A stretch of DNA of 64,000 nucleotides from Saccharibacillus sp. JS10 (lineage in GTDB: Bacteria > Bacillota > Bacilli > Paenibacillales > Paenibacillaceae). This document shows positions 53,649 through 63,479 of the stretch, one piece after another. The DNA lies in the NCBI RefSeq assembly GCF_024436065.1, contig NZ_JANFNS010000001.1, positions 744,001-808,000 on the forward strand, in the 5' to 3' direction. A program made the position numbers and the translations under genes. The number at the start of each line of letters is the position of its first letter. The first letter of the stretch is position 1. The notes under the pieces are model-generated. The model ran no database searches and was not told the DNA's origin. It saw nothing but the letters and a program-made list of their open reading frames with translations.

Positions 53649-55289
53649 TTATTGGATATTCAATTTTTCTTTGTTGGCTGCCATTTTCTCGCTGCGGACT
53701 TTCACGATATCCGCCCAGTTGTTTTGTTCTTGGAACGCTTTGTATTCATTAAGTACGGCATCGAACGTCGCTTCGTCTTTGGCGCGGATCATACTGACTA
53801 ACGTTGTATTCCACTTGGTATTGATTGCCGTAAGCGAACGCGCTTGCGCTGTGCCTTGATCCGGGTTGATATTTTCCAAAATAAAGTGCGGAACCAACTT
53901 GCCTTCGCCCCACTTTTGCATTTGTTTCACCGATTCCGGGAACGCATCTTCGCTTAACGCTTTGTGCCGGTCATGACCGAAGAACATAAACTCGCCCATG
54001 CGATAGTCTTTTTTGTAGCGATCGGCATCGTCTTTTTGCATTTTTTTGATCTCGGGCATCAGTTCGACTTTACCGTCAGCTGTCTTCGTATACGTCTCGC
54101 CTTCGATCCCGTAGTTCATCAACATCTGACCTTCTTCACTCAGCAAATACGTATAGATCTGAATCGCTTTGGCAGGATCAGGTACATTTTTCGTCACATA
54201 CGTCACCATCCAGCCTGTGATACCGGATTGGTTCAATGTTGGAGAATGCCCTTCGTTACTTTGCGGGCCGTCGATTGCGATATACGCTTTGTCCGGATTC
54301 GCTGTCATGAAGATTTGCAGGTTGCCGCTTTGTTGAGGAGTGCCGTCAAGCAGCATCGTTGCGTACTTACCGACTTTTACTTTTTCTTCAAAAGCTGTTC
54401 CGTCGTCGGCAAAACTATCGTCGCTTAAGCTTCCCGCGCGGTACGCTTCGTTCAACGTTTTGAGCCAAGTCAGGTAGTCTTCATCCAAATTCCGATCATA
54501 AAATTGTCCATCTTCCGTTTGGAGCGGTACGCCGATAAAGTCTTGCAGCGTATCGCCAAGCGAACCGGTTCCTTCGCCAATCGAGTTAAATCCGAACGGT
54601 ATGAGTTCAGGGAACTTTTGCTTAATGTCACTCATTGCTTTTACGAATTGCTCAGGCGTACCGATGTCCGGCTTGCCAATTGCTTCATACACGTCTTGCC
54701 GAATCACAAAGGCTGTTTTTGCCGGGATTTCACCGCTATCGTAATCGGCTTGCGTATTGGAATAGTTAGGATAACCGTAGGTTTTGCCGTCTTTCAATTG
54801 GAACCAGTTGAGCGTATCGGCAGCGGCTACTTTGTTAAAATACGGGTCGTATTGTTCGGCTAGATCATTCAGCGGAAGCGCCCAAGTAGCGGCTTTCTGT
54901 GCCACCGCCGAGTTCGAATCAAAGACCGTAATCAGATCCGGCATATCTCCACCTGCGAAAAAGGTATTAAGCTTCGTATCGTCGCCGGTAATAAACTTGA
55001 TATCCACATTGAGATCTTCTTTGATTTTTTTCGTAACAAGGTCTTTGCCAAAATCCGTGTTCCACCAATCTGCATTGACGTACCAAGTCAGTTCGGTCGG
55101 TTCGGCTTTTTTATCGGATTGCCAAGCCGGCTTTTCTGGATCAAGCGTATAACGACCTTCCAGCGAGATCGGTTCAGTCGCTTTTTGATCGCCACCACCG
55201 CCGCAACCTGTCAGCATCAATGCTGTCGCAAGTGCGGTAACGCCCCATTTCCAGCCGTGTTTTTTAAAAACGTTTTTATTTTGACCCAT
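53649..55289 (-). CDS. ABC sugar-binding lipoprotein
   Basis: 546 residues. Lipobox LMLTGC at the signal end, Gly-rich linker, then a large family-1 extracellular binding domain (LTWYVNADWWNTDFG, GDMPDLITVFDSN, GKTYGYPNYSN). It resembles the LipO/LplA-type binding proteins of Bacillus and Paenibacillus, which bind oligosaccharides. Follows the permeases by 42 bp with GGGAGG; no ATPase gene in the operon, so a shared MsmX-like ATPase is assumed (family knowledge). Confidence 0.93.
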   Translation of the reverse strand: MGQNKNVFKKHGWKWGVTALATALMLTGCGGGGDQKATEPISLEGRYTLDPEKPAWQSDKKAEPTELTWYVNADWWNTDFGKDLVTKKIKEDLNVDIKFITGDDTKLNTFFAGGDMPDLITVFDSNSAVAQKAATWALPLNDLAEQYDPYFNKVAAADTLNWFQLKDGKTYGYPNYSNTQADYDSGEIPAKTAFVIRQDVYEAIGKPDIGTPEQFVKAMSDIKQKFPELIPFGFNSIGEGTGSLGDTLQDFIGVPLQTEDGQFYDRNLDEDYLTWLKTLNEAYRAGSLSDDSFADDGTAFEEKVKVGKYATMLLDGTPQQSGNLQIFMTANPDKAYIAIDGPQSNEGHSPTLNQSGITGWMVTYVTKNVPDPAKAIQIYTYLLSEEGQMLMNYGIEGETYTKTADGKVELMPEIKKMQKDDADRYKKDYRMGEFMFFGHDRHKALSEDAFPESVKQMQKWGEGKLVPHFILENINPDQGTAQARSLTAINTKWNTTLVSMIRAKDEATFDAVLNEYKAFQEQNNWADIVKVRSEKMAANKEKLNIQ

Positions 55290-55331
55290 ATTGTTAACCT
55301 CCCAGTATTGGTGATTCTATAATCTGATTTT

Positions 55332-56234
55332 TTACTCTTTGACTGCGCCTAACATCATGCCGGAAATAAAGTAACGTTGCAGCAGCGGGTAAATAGCCAA
55401 GATCGGCAGCGTGGTGATTACAATCGTCGCTAACTGTACGCCTTTGGTCGTCGTTTCGATTACCGCAGAGCCGCCGATATTTTGCATCGATTGGGTCTGA
55501 GATTGAACGATAATTTCGTACAACATCATCTGGAGCGGATATAGCGATTGATCGGTAATATAGAGCTTGGTCGTCATAAAGTCATTCCATTGCCCTACCC
55601 CGTTGAACAAAGCGATTGTTGCCAGTGCGGGCATAGAAAGCGGGATAAACAGACTCAAAAATATACGCCAATCGCCTGCTCCGTCGATCTTCGCCGATTC
55701 TTCCAAAGCATCCGGTACATTACGGAAAAAGTTCATTAAAATCACGACGTCATAATAGCTGAACAACGCAGGAATGATATATACCCAGAAACTATTGAGC
55801 AATCCAAGCGACTTGATCAGTAAGTAAGTAGGAATCATGCCGCCCGAGAAAAACATCGTAATAACGCCCATCGCGACGTATAATCTGCGACCTCTTAAGT
55901 ATTTTTTGCTCAGCCCGTAAGCGACCATCGCGCAAAAGAATACGTGCGTGGATACGCCGACAATCGTTTTGGATACGGAGATAAAAAAAGCTTGCCAGAT
56001 GCCGTCGTCCCGGAAAACGGCGCGATAATTTTCCAGCGATAATTCGGTCGGCCAGAACACAAATCCGCCTTGCGCCAACGATTGACCGGAACTAAACGAC
56101 GATACGAGCACGTTCCATAGCGGCACTACAATCGCAACCGTAAACAACAGCAGCAGCGTGATATTGACGGTGTCGAAAACGCGGTTGTCTAAGCCTCCTT
56201 TGATTTTGGTTGACTTGGTAGTAAGTAAGCCCAT
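55332..56234 (-). CDS. ABC transporter permease, YtcP/LplC-like
   Basis: 300 residues with six transmembrane helices; binding-protein-dependent transport motif EESAKIDGAGDWRIF (EAA loop) and a hydrophobic N-terminal helix. Couples to the cytosolic ATPase and to the LplB-like permease. GAGGGA upstream; 13 bp after the other permease. Confidence 0.93.
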   Translation of the reverse strand: MGLLTTKSTKIKGGLDNRVFDTVNITLLLLFTVAIVVPLWNVLVSSFSSGQSLAQGGFVFWPTELSLENYRAVFRDDGIWQAFFISVSKTIVGVSTHVFFCAMVAYGLSKKYLRGRRLYVAMGVITMFFSGGMIPTYLLIKSLGLLNSFWVYIIPALFSYYDVVILMNFFRNVPDALEESAKIDGAGDWRIFLSLFIPLSMPALATIALFNGVGQWNDFMTTKLYITDQSLYPLQMMLYEIIVQSQTQSMQNIGGSAVIETTTKGVQLATIVITTLPILAIYPLLQRYFISGMMLGAVKE

Positions 56235-56247
56235 ATTCCATCCCTCC

Positions 56248-57225
56248 TTACAGTACAGATTGATTGTCGTTCATTTTGCTGGTGACTTTGTTTGCGGTAA
56301 GTAGCAAGATCACGGATACGATCGATACGCCCAGACCTACTGCTGTTGCATACGAGAAATCGCCTTGCGCCAAGCCCATGCGGTATACGTACGAATTGAT
56401 GACTTCGGCTTTTTCGCGGTTTTGCGAGTTCATTAAGACCAATGTCTGATCCAGATTCGAACCCAGCAGCCCGCTGATCGTCAGAATCAAATTCAAGCTA
56501 ATGATCATTTTCATATTCGGCAACGTGATATTCCAGATCTGACGCAAACGACCTGCTCCGTCAATCTTCGCCGCTTCGTAATACGTCGGATCGATCTTCG
56601 CCATAATAGCCAGATACAAAATCGTGCCCCAGCCTGATTCTTTCCAAATATCCGATAAGGTCGCGATCCACCAATACTTATTGGCATCGAGCAAAATGTT
56701 TTGTGCATTCGAGATTAAGCCGAGATCCAATAAGAGTTGATTGAATAGTCCCGTTGTCGAAAACCATGTAATCATCATGCCTCCAAGGACGATCCACGAT
56801 AAAAAGTGCGGCAAATACGATACGGTCTGCACGAACTTTTTGAATCGGTTGTAACGGACTTCATAGATCATAATCGCAAGCACAATCGGTAACACAAATC
56901 CGATCGCCAATTTCAAAAAGCTGATTGCCAGCGTATTGACGACAGAGTCCCAAAAGTACCGGTCAGACAAAATGATACGGAAGTTTTCCAACCCTACCCA
57001 CGGAGCGCTGTCGAGCGTATCGATCACCGTGTAGCTTTTGAATGCAATCGTTAATCCGTAGATCGGAACAAAACAGAATACAATCATAAAAAGGATGCCC
57101 GGAATGACCATCGTTTGCAGTTCCCATTGGCGGAAATAATCGATTGTAAAACTTTTCATCCGCTGCGGAATCGAAGGTTTGTCGCTGGAAGAATGGTCGG
57201 ACGAGCTTAAAGCGGATTTTGCCAT
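56248..57225 (-). CDS. ABC transporter permease, LplB-like
   Basis: 325 residues, six to seven helices, EAA loop YYEAAKIDGAGRLRQIWNIT, and an N-terminal cytoplasmic extension rich in Ser (~1-25) typical of LplB/YteP permeases. First gene of the transport operon; AAAGGAG before the ATG. Preceded by a LacI-type operator and a cre-like site. Confidence 0.93.
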   Translation of the reverse strand: MAKSALSSSDHSSSDKPSIPQRMKSFTIDYFRQWELQTMVIPGILFMIVFCFVPIYGLTIAFKSYTVIDTLDSAPWVGLENFRIILSDRYFWDSVVNTLAISFLKLAIGFVLPIVLAIMIYEVRYNRFKKFVQTVSYLPHFLSWIVLGGMMITWFSTTGLFNQLLLDLGLISNAQNILLDANKYWWIATLSDIWKESGWGTILYLAIMAKIDPTYYEAAKIDGAGRLRQIWNITLPNMKMIISLNLILTISGLLGSNLDQTLVLMNSQNREKAEVINSYVYRMGLAQGDFSYATAVGLGVSIVSVILLLTANKVTSKMNDNQSVL

Positions 57226-57256
57226 CGAAATCGCTCCTTTCTAATTCAAATTTAAA

Positions 57257-57272
57257 ATTAAAACGTTTTTAT
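57257..57272. promoter_or_regulatory. LacI-family operator in front of the transport operon
   Basis: ATTAAAACGTTTTTAT, 15 of 16 bases matching the perfect palindrome in front of the lacI-type gene; about 30 bp upstream of the permease start, so downstream of the likely promoter. Confidence 0.75.
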
Positions 57273-57355
57273 TTTGGAGTGTGAAAAGTGCGTTTGTTAT
57301 GTATAAAATTGATCTTGCCTCCTCCGATCTTTGAAAGATAACGCTTACGTTTTAA

Positions 57356-57369
57356 TGCGAGCGTTTACA
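57356..57369 (-). promoter_or_regulatory. cre-like CcpA site
   Basis: Minus strand TGTAAACGCTCGCA matches the cre consensus TGWAANCGNTNWCA at all but one fixed position. It would put the operon under carbon catabolite repression. Confidence 0.55.
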
Positions 57370-57451
57370 TTTTATTTATGATGAAACACCGGAATTAAGG
57401 GTTTAGAAGTTCCACAATCCCGGTTCAATTCGTGTTCTTCTTCGTTGTCTG

Positions 57452-58456
57452 TTAATCATTCGGAATATGGCTCGAACCTCGTACAATCAGCTCGCCAGTT
57501 AAGGTCTGGCTTTGACCTTGTTCTTTTTCCTGAATCAAACGCACCAGATGATCAACAGTCAAAATCGCTTGCCGTGCAATCGGATTGCGAATGGTCGTGA
57601 GCGGCGGCGAAAAATATTGCGCGATATCCACATCATCGAAACCGACAACGCTAACCTCGCTTGGAACCTCGTATCCATGTGCTTTTAACGCTTGAATACA
57701 GCCCATCGCGCTCAGATCGTTACCCGCCAAAAAAGCGCTCGGCAACTTGTTTGCGTACATTCGAATAAAAGCTTTGATCGCATTAAACGTACTGTCTTCT
57801 TCAAAGTAACCTTGCACGATATAATCGGGATCGATCGGCAGATCGTATTCGCGCAGTGCGGCTAGATAGCCTTCTCGGCGCTGCACGCTATCGGACATCG
57901 TATCGACGCCGGAAATGTACGCGATCCTTTTGTGCCCAAGCCCGATCAGGTATTTGGTTGCTTCATACCCCGCTGTATACGAATCGAAAGTTACGCTGCC
58001 CATCGTGTCGTTACTGAACGGACGATCCAAAAATACCGCTTTGATCTTGTCTTTCTGCATCACCTCGATATCGTGTTCGTCAATCTTAAGTTCCTCGTAA
58101 ATAATTACGCCATCGACGCGCCGACCGAGGATATTGCTCATAATGACCTGCTTGTCTTTCGTGACAAATACATTCAGTCCGTAACCATGCCGTTCGCATT
58201 GTCTGGACATCGTCTCGATCAACTTATAAAAGTATGGTCCAGACACGCTCGTCGTGAAAAAGCCTAACATCATCGTTTTGCCGGATTTCAGCATTTTGCC
58301 GTTGAGATTCGGCACGTAATTGAGTCGTTCCGCCACTTGAAGAACATGCTGCTTCGTCGCCGGATTCAATACGTCTACGTCGTTCAGCGCGTTGGACACC
58401 GTAGAGATCGAAACTCCGGCTTCTTTTGCGACATCTCGGATCGTAATTTTTGCCAT
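57452..58456 (-). CDS. LacI family repressor
   Basis: 334 residues: N-terminal helix-turn-helix TIRDVAKEAGVSISTVSNAL and hinge, then a periplasmic-binding-like domain (~60-330: GYGLNVFVTKDK, FAGND-like FLAGNDLSAMG, VSVVGFDDVDIAQYFSPPL). It most likely represses its own gene and the sugar transport/GH30 operon, since the same operator palindrome lies in both promoters. ATG at 58456; the start lies just after the operator. Confidence 0.93.
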   Translation of the reverse strand: MAKITIRDVAKEAGVSISTVSNALNDVDVLNPATKQHVLQVAERLNYVPNLNGKMLKSGKTMMLGFFTTSVSGPYFYKLIETMSRQCERHGYGLNVFVTKDKQVIMSNILGRRVDGVIIYEELKIDEHDIEVMQKDKIKAVFLDRPFSNDTMGSVTFDSYTAGYEATKYLIGLGHKRIAYISGVDTMSDSVQRREGYLAALREYDLPIDPDYIVQGYFEEDSTFNAIKAFIRMYANKLPSAFLAGNDLSAMGCIQALKAHGYEVPSEVSVVGFDDVDIAQYFSPPLTTIRNPIARQAILTVDHLVRLIQEKEQGQSQTLTGELIVRGSSHIPND

Positions 58457-58472
58457 AATCCATTCCTTTTTT

Positions 58473-58488
58473 ATAAAAACGTTTTTAT
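58473..58488. promoter_or_regulatory. LacI-family operator in front of the repressor gene
   Basis: Perfect 16-bp palindrome ATAAAAACGTTTTTAT 16 bp upstream of the repressor start, indicating autorepression. Confidence 0.8.
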
Positions 58489-58554
58489 GAATTTTAAAAT
58501 AGCATAGTCGTTTGTGATGAGCAAGCTTTATTTTACACAGTGATGTTAGAAATG

Positions 58555-58584
58555 AAAAAAGACTGCGATAGTGCGTCGCAGTCT
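58555..58584 (-). terminator. terminator of the serine hydrolase gene
   Basis: GAGACTGCGA / TCGCAGTCTTTTTT on the minus strand. Confidence 0.85.
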
Positions 58585-58615
58585 CGGGTAAAAACGTATT
58601 CTTCAGTGTTTGAAG

Positions 58616-59746
58616 TTACGGCGCAAAAACCTGTTCTCCAATAAGATTAGCGACTTGATCGGTACTCAGTTCGCCCACACCAAACATCTGCTTGATCGCG
58701 CCCATCGTACTCACTCCGCGATTGGACAAAACAACGAAACCGGATTGCAGATCGCGGTTAAAAGCAGCGAAGCTACTGGCTCCGTAAGTCGCTCCGTTGT
58801 GCCAATGCGTGACCGTACCGTCTTGACGCATCGAACGCATCCAAGCGTAGCCGATTCCCACGCCTTTGGACGGCGCGACCGACGCTTGCTCATGCTGACA
58901 AGACAGTAAAGCCGATTCCAGGTTTGCCGCAGCCGGATGTTGACCTAGCTGAGCTTCGATATACGTGAGCATATCCGGCATTGTGGAGCGTACGGCTCCG
59001 GCGCCTGCCATCGCTGTTGTAAAGTCCCAATTTGGCATCGAGTGACCGTTTGGCGCAAAGCCCGGGATCGTAGAAGACGGGTTGTTTTTCTTTTGTTTTT
59101 TAGTGGCTTTGGTTTTGGTTTGGGACTTATCGGTCGTTACGGTTGGCATCGACGTCTCGTTCATTTGTAGCGGATGAAACAAAAGTTGCTGTAACGCTTG
59201 AGCCGTATCGATGCCGGAAGATTTGCCCATCGCCCAACTGAGTAGCCCGTATCCGTAATTGGAATATAGATGTTTGGGTTCTGTAGGAAGCTTCTGTTGT
59301 TGCAGAGCTTCGATTAACAGCGCTTCGTCGTAAGCGGCGTATGGATTATATTTTTCTGCTTTGATCGATGTGCTGCTTATATTTTTCGGCAGACGCGGCA
59401 GACCGGACGTGTGCGTCGCGAGTTGCCGAAGTGTCACTTGATGCGCGAGTTGAATGTGTTCTAACTCTGGAAGCAGCTTTGCCAACGAATCGGAAGCTTG
59501 CCACAATCCGTCTTGTTCGCCTTGGGCGAAGCGGAGAGCGACCATCGTTTTGGTGATTGAAGCGATCTCGTATAGCGATTGATTTTGTTTGTTGGTGAGC
59601 GATTCGTGACTGATCAGACCGCTGTTTGGCGTCCAGTAGCCTTTTTCTCCGCGTACGATCCAAGCGATGGACGGCTGATGATGCGGAAGTGCCGCCCAGC
59701 GCACAAGTTTTTTGTGATGATTTAAAAGAGAATGGATAGCATCCAT
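58616..59746 (-). CDS. cytoplasmic beta-lactamase-fold serine hydrolase
   Basis: 376 residues. Motifs SITK (Ser nucleophile), YSN (YSNYGYG) and HNGATYG (in place of HxG/KTG), all in the class C beta-lactamase/DD-peptidase order. No signal peptide or lipobox, so an intracellular esterase- or peptidase-like role is likely; substrate unknown. A Lys-rich insertion (KTKATKKQKKNN) near residue 215 is unusual for the family. Single gene with terminator; ribosome binding site GGAGGG. Confidence 0.87.
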   Translation of the reverse strand: MDAIHSLLNHHKKLVRWAALPHHQPSIAWIVRGEKGYWTPNSGLISHESLTNKQNQSLYEIASITKTMVALRFAQGEQDGLWQASDSLAKLLPELEHIQLAHQVTLRQLATHTSGLPRLPKNISSTSIKAEKYNPYAAYDEALLIEALQQQKLPTEPKHLYSNYGYGLLSWAMGKSSGIDTAQALQQLLFHPLQMNETSMPTVTTDKSQTKTKATKKQKKNNPSSTIPGFAPNGHSMPNWDFTTAMAGAGAVRSTMPDMLTYIEAQLGQHPAAANLESALLSCQHEQASVAPSKGVGIGYAWMRSMRQDGTVTHWHNGATYGASSFAAFNRDLQSGFVVLSNRGVSTMGAIKQMFGVGELSTDQVANLIGEQVFAP

Positions 59747-60071
59747 GATTGTAGCCCTCCTATAATATCGAGCGTCTTGGGTGTAAGTTAGGGGGCAAAA
59801 GTGCGGTAAACCGATTTTCCGTTATTGATTTCAATAAGCGTAGTATCCGTTGCCTATTCCAGTTCCGATTGTTAGCTTCTTTGTTCGTTCCCCAATTATC
59901 CGTTTGACGTTCTGATTGATGGTGCTGTATGAATTGCGGTTAGGTGATTTTGTAGATGTTTGGAAGGTAGGTGTGATCGACCGCGATTACCTTCTATATT
60001 CATGGTAAAGTAACGCAGGGACGTTTGCAATTTTGGAGGGATTTGTAGGGGATCGGAATGAGGGTGAAAAA
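59747..60071. other. intergenic stretch without recognised gene
   Basis: About 325 bp between the hydrolase start and the CRISPR leader motifs. No convincing ORF with a ribosome binding site, RNA gene or repeat was seen; it must contain the hydrolase promoter on the minus strand, and part of it may be the upstream part of the CRISPR leader. Confidence 0.5.
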
Positions 60072-61332
<1,261 letters not shown>

Positions 61333-61337
61333 CATAC

Positions 61338-61377
61338 AAAAGAAGCCATCGAGATTTTTATCTCGATGGCTTCTTTT
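61338..61377. terminator. bidirectional terminator between array and cas2
   Basis: Perfect 17-bp stem AAAAGAAGCCATCGAGA / TCTCGATGGCTTCTTTT with a 6-nt loop; ends the plus-strand array and the minus-strand cas operon. Confidence 0.88.
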
Positions 61378-61403
61378 CCATACCATAACCTTCCAAGTTC
61401 TCC

Positions 61404-61694
61404 CTACAAAAACAACAACCCTTCCGGGTCGTAACTCTCTTTCGCCCCGACATGCTCGACTTTCCGTTTCCAATTTGCGCCGAGCATATAATACCGCAGG
61501 CTATCTTCGCTAGGATTCATCACGGTTTCCAATTGGGTTTTGAGCTGTTTGAACTGAACCGGATCGACGACACATTCAAAAACAGAATTTTGCACGCGTT
61601 GTCCATAGTTTTGGCAAATCTTCGAAATCACTCTTAGACGTTTGGCTCCATCTGGCGCAGTGGTTTTCACATCATACGTAATGAGTACCATCAT
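61404..61694 (-). CDS. cas2: CRISPR-associated Cas2, type I-C
   Basis: 96 residues, MMVLITYDVKTTAPDGAKRL start with the Asp of the Cas2 ferredoxin-like fold, then NSVFECVVDPVQFKQL; typical of the I-C branch. With Cas1 and Cas4 it integrates new spacers. AAGGGG precedes the ATG; 35 bp after cas1. Confidence 0.95.
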   Translation of the reverse strand: MMVLITYDVKTTAPDGAKRLRVISKICQNYGQRVQNSVFECVVDPVQFKQLKTQLETVMNPSEDSLRYYMLGANWKRKVEHVGAKESYDPEGLLFL

Positions 61695-61729
61695 TGTGGA
61701 CGTTCCCCTTTCCTACATATTCCTTTTTC

Positions 61730-62767
61730 TCATTTCCATAAAAAAGGCGGGTAATCATCCAAATCTCCGCGAATGTGCCGAGCCAGCAGCAGAGCTTGAG
61801 CGTAAGGCAATAACCCAATCGGAATCTTTTCTCCCAAAAAAGGATGAGTGATTTCTTCTTGCTTACGCTTTTGCCATGCCGCCAATACTTCTTTGCGTGC
61901 ATCGTCTTTAAGTAGAATAGCTCCATTTTCTTTAACGATAAAAGACTTTGCCGACAGCTGACGCCGATTCACAAGCGACAACACCAGTCGATCTGCAAGA
62001 TACGGACGCAATTCTTCCATTAAATCCAAAGCAAGACTTGCCCGTCCTGGGCGATCACGATGTAAAAATCCGACAGCCGGATCAAGTCCAACCGTCTCTA
62101 GAGCAGATTGTACGTCTATTCGCAGCATCGTATACAAAAAAGATAACATTGCATTAAGCGGATCAAGCGGTGGACGACGATTACGTGTTTTCATATAAAA
62201 AAGTTCCCGATCGCCTAAAATCAACTCGTTAAAAGCTCCAAAATAAATACGGGCTGCTTCCCCTTCCACACCGCGAATCGTATCGCCGCTCGGCATTTTG
62301 GTTACAGATAACGCTAATCGTTTGAGTGCTTGCGCAGATTCCGTCACTTTACCCACATTAATCTCTGCTCCATGATCTCGAATCGCACGCCTTAGCACAT
62401 TCCGCGAATTAATGATCTTAGCTTGAATGAATCGACCGGATAGATTTACGCCTTCCGCTCCATCTGCAATTCGATATTGTTTGCGCCGCAGCAGTACATT
62501 TCCATTTACCTTGCCTTGAATCCGAGCTTGGAAACCTCCATATTCATTTAAAAAAGTCAGCCCGACTCCGCGCTCCGTACATAATTGGAACAGAGCCGGG
62601 CTTCCGCCTGTATAACCAAATGTCACGATCTGCTCCAAGTTATGCACAGGAATCCGAAACTTTTCGCGTTGTTCTTTTTCACCCATTAGCACCAGTACAT
62701 TTTCGCCATCGCGAGCGAGATAACTATCTGCCGCTGTGACATATAACGTATTTAGCAGCTTTCGCAT
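61730..62767 (-). CDS. cas1: CRISPR-associated integrase Cas1, type I-C
   Basis: About 345 residues. Start MRKLLNTLYVTAADSYLARD, with active-site Glu in RGVEGEAARIYFGAF, His in VGFLHRDRPGRASLA and acidic DLMEELRP. The ATG at 62767 follows AAAGGCGG; the longer frame start at 62833 overlaps cas4 and is unlikely. Catalyses spacer integration together with Cas2. Confidence 0.95.
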   Translation of the reverse strand: MRKLLNTLYVTAADSYLARDGENVLVLMGEKEQREKFRIPVHNLEQIVTFGYTGGSPALFQLCTERGVGLTFLNEYGGFQARIQGKVNGNVLLRRKQYRIADGAEGVNLSGRFIQAKIINSRNVLRRAIRDHGAEINVGKVTESAQALKRLALSVTKMPSGDTIRGVEGEAARIYFGAFNELILGDRELFYMKTRNRRPPLDPLNAMLSFLYTMLRIDVQSALETVGLDPAVGFLHRDRPGRASLALDLMEELRPYLADRLVLSLVNRRQLSAKSFIVKENGAILLKDDARKEVLAAWQKRKQEEITHPFLGEKIPIGLLPYAQALLLARHIRGDLDDYPPFLWK

Positions 62768-62783
62768 CATTATCCGCCTTTCT

Positions 62784-63479
62784 TCAATCATCTGTTTCCC
62801 ATTCCATATACGTATTGAAGTAATGATCCACACTGCTCGTTTTCATACGCGGTAAACAAATATCGATTAAAGAGCAGGACTTACATCCAGATCGATAACG
62901 TGCTGCTGGTGTTTCTCCGCGTTCAAACCACTCTCTCATGCCGCTTAGATAAGCTAAGACGCGTGAACGTAAGCTTTCGGTAAATAGCACTTCGACGCGG
63001 CGTTCCTTTTCCCCGTAAAATAAAGCTCCTTCGGCAATCGTTACATCCAGCATTTCTTCGAGACAGATCGCTTGGGCACAAAGTTGGACTTCATCCCAAT
63101 CGTCAGGCTTTGGTTTGCCACGCTTGTACTCGACCGGAAAAGGAACCCACATTCCACGTCTACCGGCTAGTCTTGTACAATAACCGTGCGGTGTTGACTC
63201 ATCTGCTGCGTGAAATTCAACGACATCCGATTTTCCGCTCAGTCCTAACCGTCTAGATACCAGAGGCATAGCGCGGGAAATGAGGAGCGAACCCCTCTTT
63301 TCGGTCAACCCCGGATTGTCCGCACGTTTATGCAACAGTTGACCTTCGTAGGTTTTGATATTTTCTTCCCATTGTTGTTCGATATGAATTAATGCCCATT
63401 GACGCGAACAAAACGAGTAATGCTGTAACCCCGATAACATCAGCAGTTCATCGTCTTCGTACAGTCGGCTCTCGTTCAT
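62784..63479 (-). CDS. cas4: CRISPR-associated Cas4
   Basis: 231 residues, RecB-like nuclease with Fe-S Cys ligands: one in SFCSRQWALIHIEQQW near residue 24 and three in GCKSCSLIDICLP; catalytic EYKRGKPK. Processes prespacer ends and selects PAM-adjacent protospacers in I-C. Overlaps cas7 by 4 bp (ATGA). Confidence 0.94.
   Translation of the reverse strand: MNESRLYEDDELLMLSGLQHYSFCSRQWALIHIEQQWEENIKTYEGQLLHKRADNPGLTEKRGSLLISRAMPLVSRRLGLSGKSDVVEFHAADESTPHGYCTRLAGRRGMWVPFPVEYKRGKPKPDDWDEVQLCAQAICLEEMLDVTIAEGALFYGEKERRVEVLFTESLRSRVLAYLSGMREWFERGETPAARYRSGCKSCSLIDICLPRMKTSSVDHYFNTYMEWETDD

Noticed and set aside
57335-57352. Second cre-like site (AACGCTTACG) before the transport operon
   Set aside because: Three mismatches to the cre consensus; only the neighbouring site is retained.
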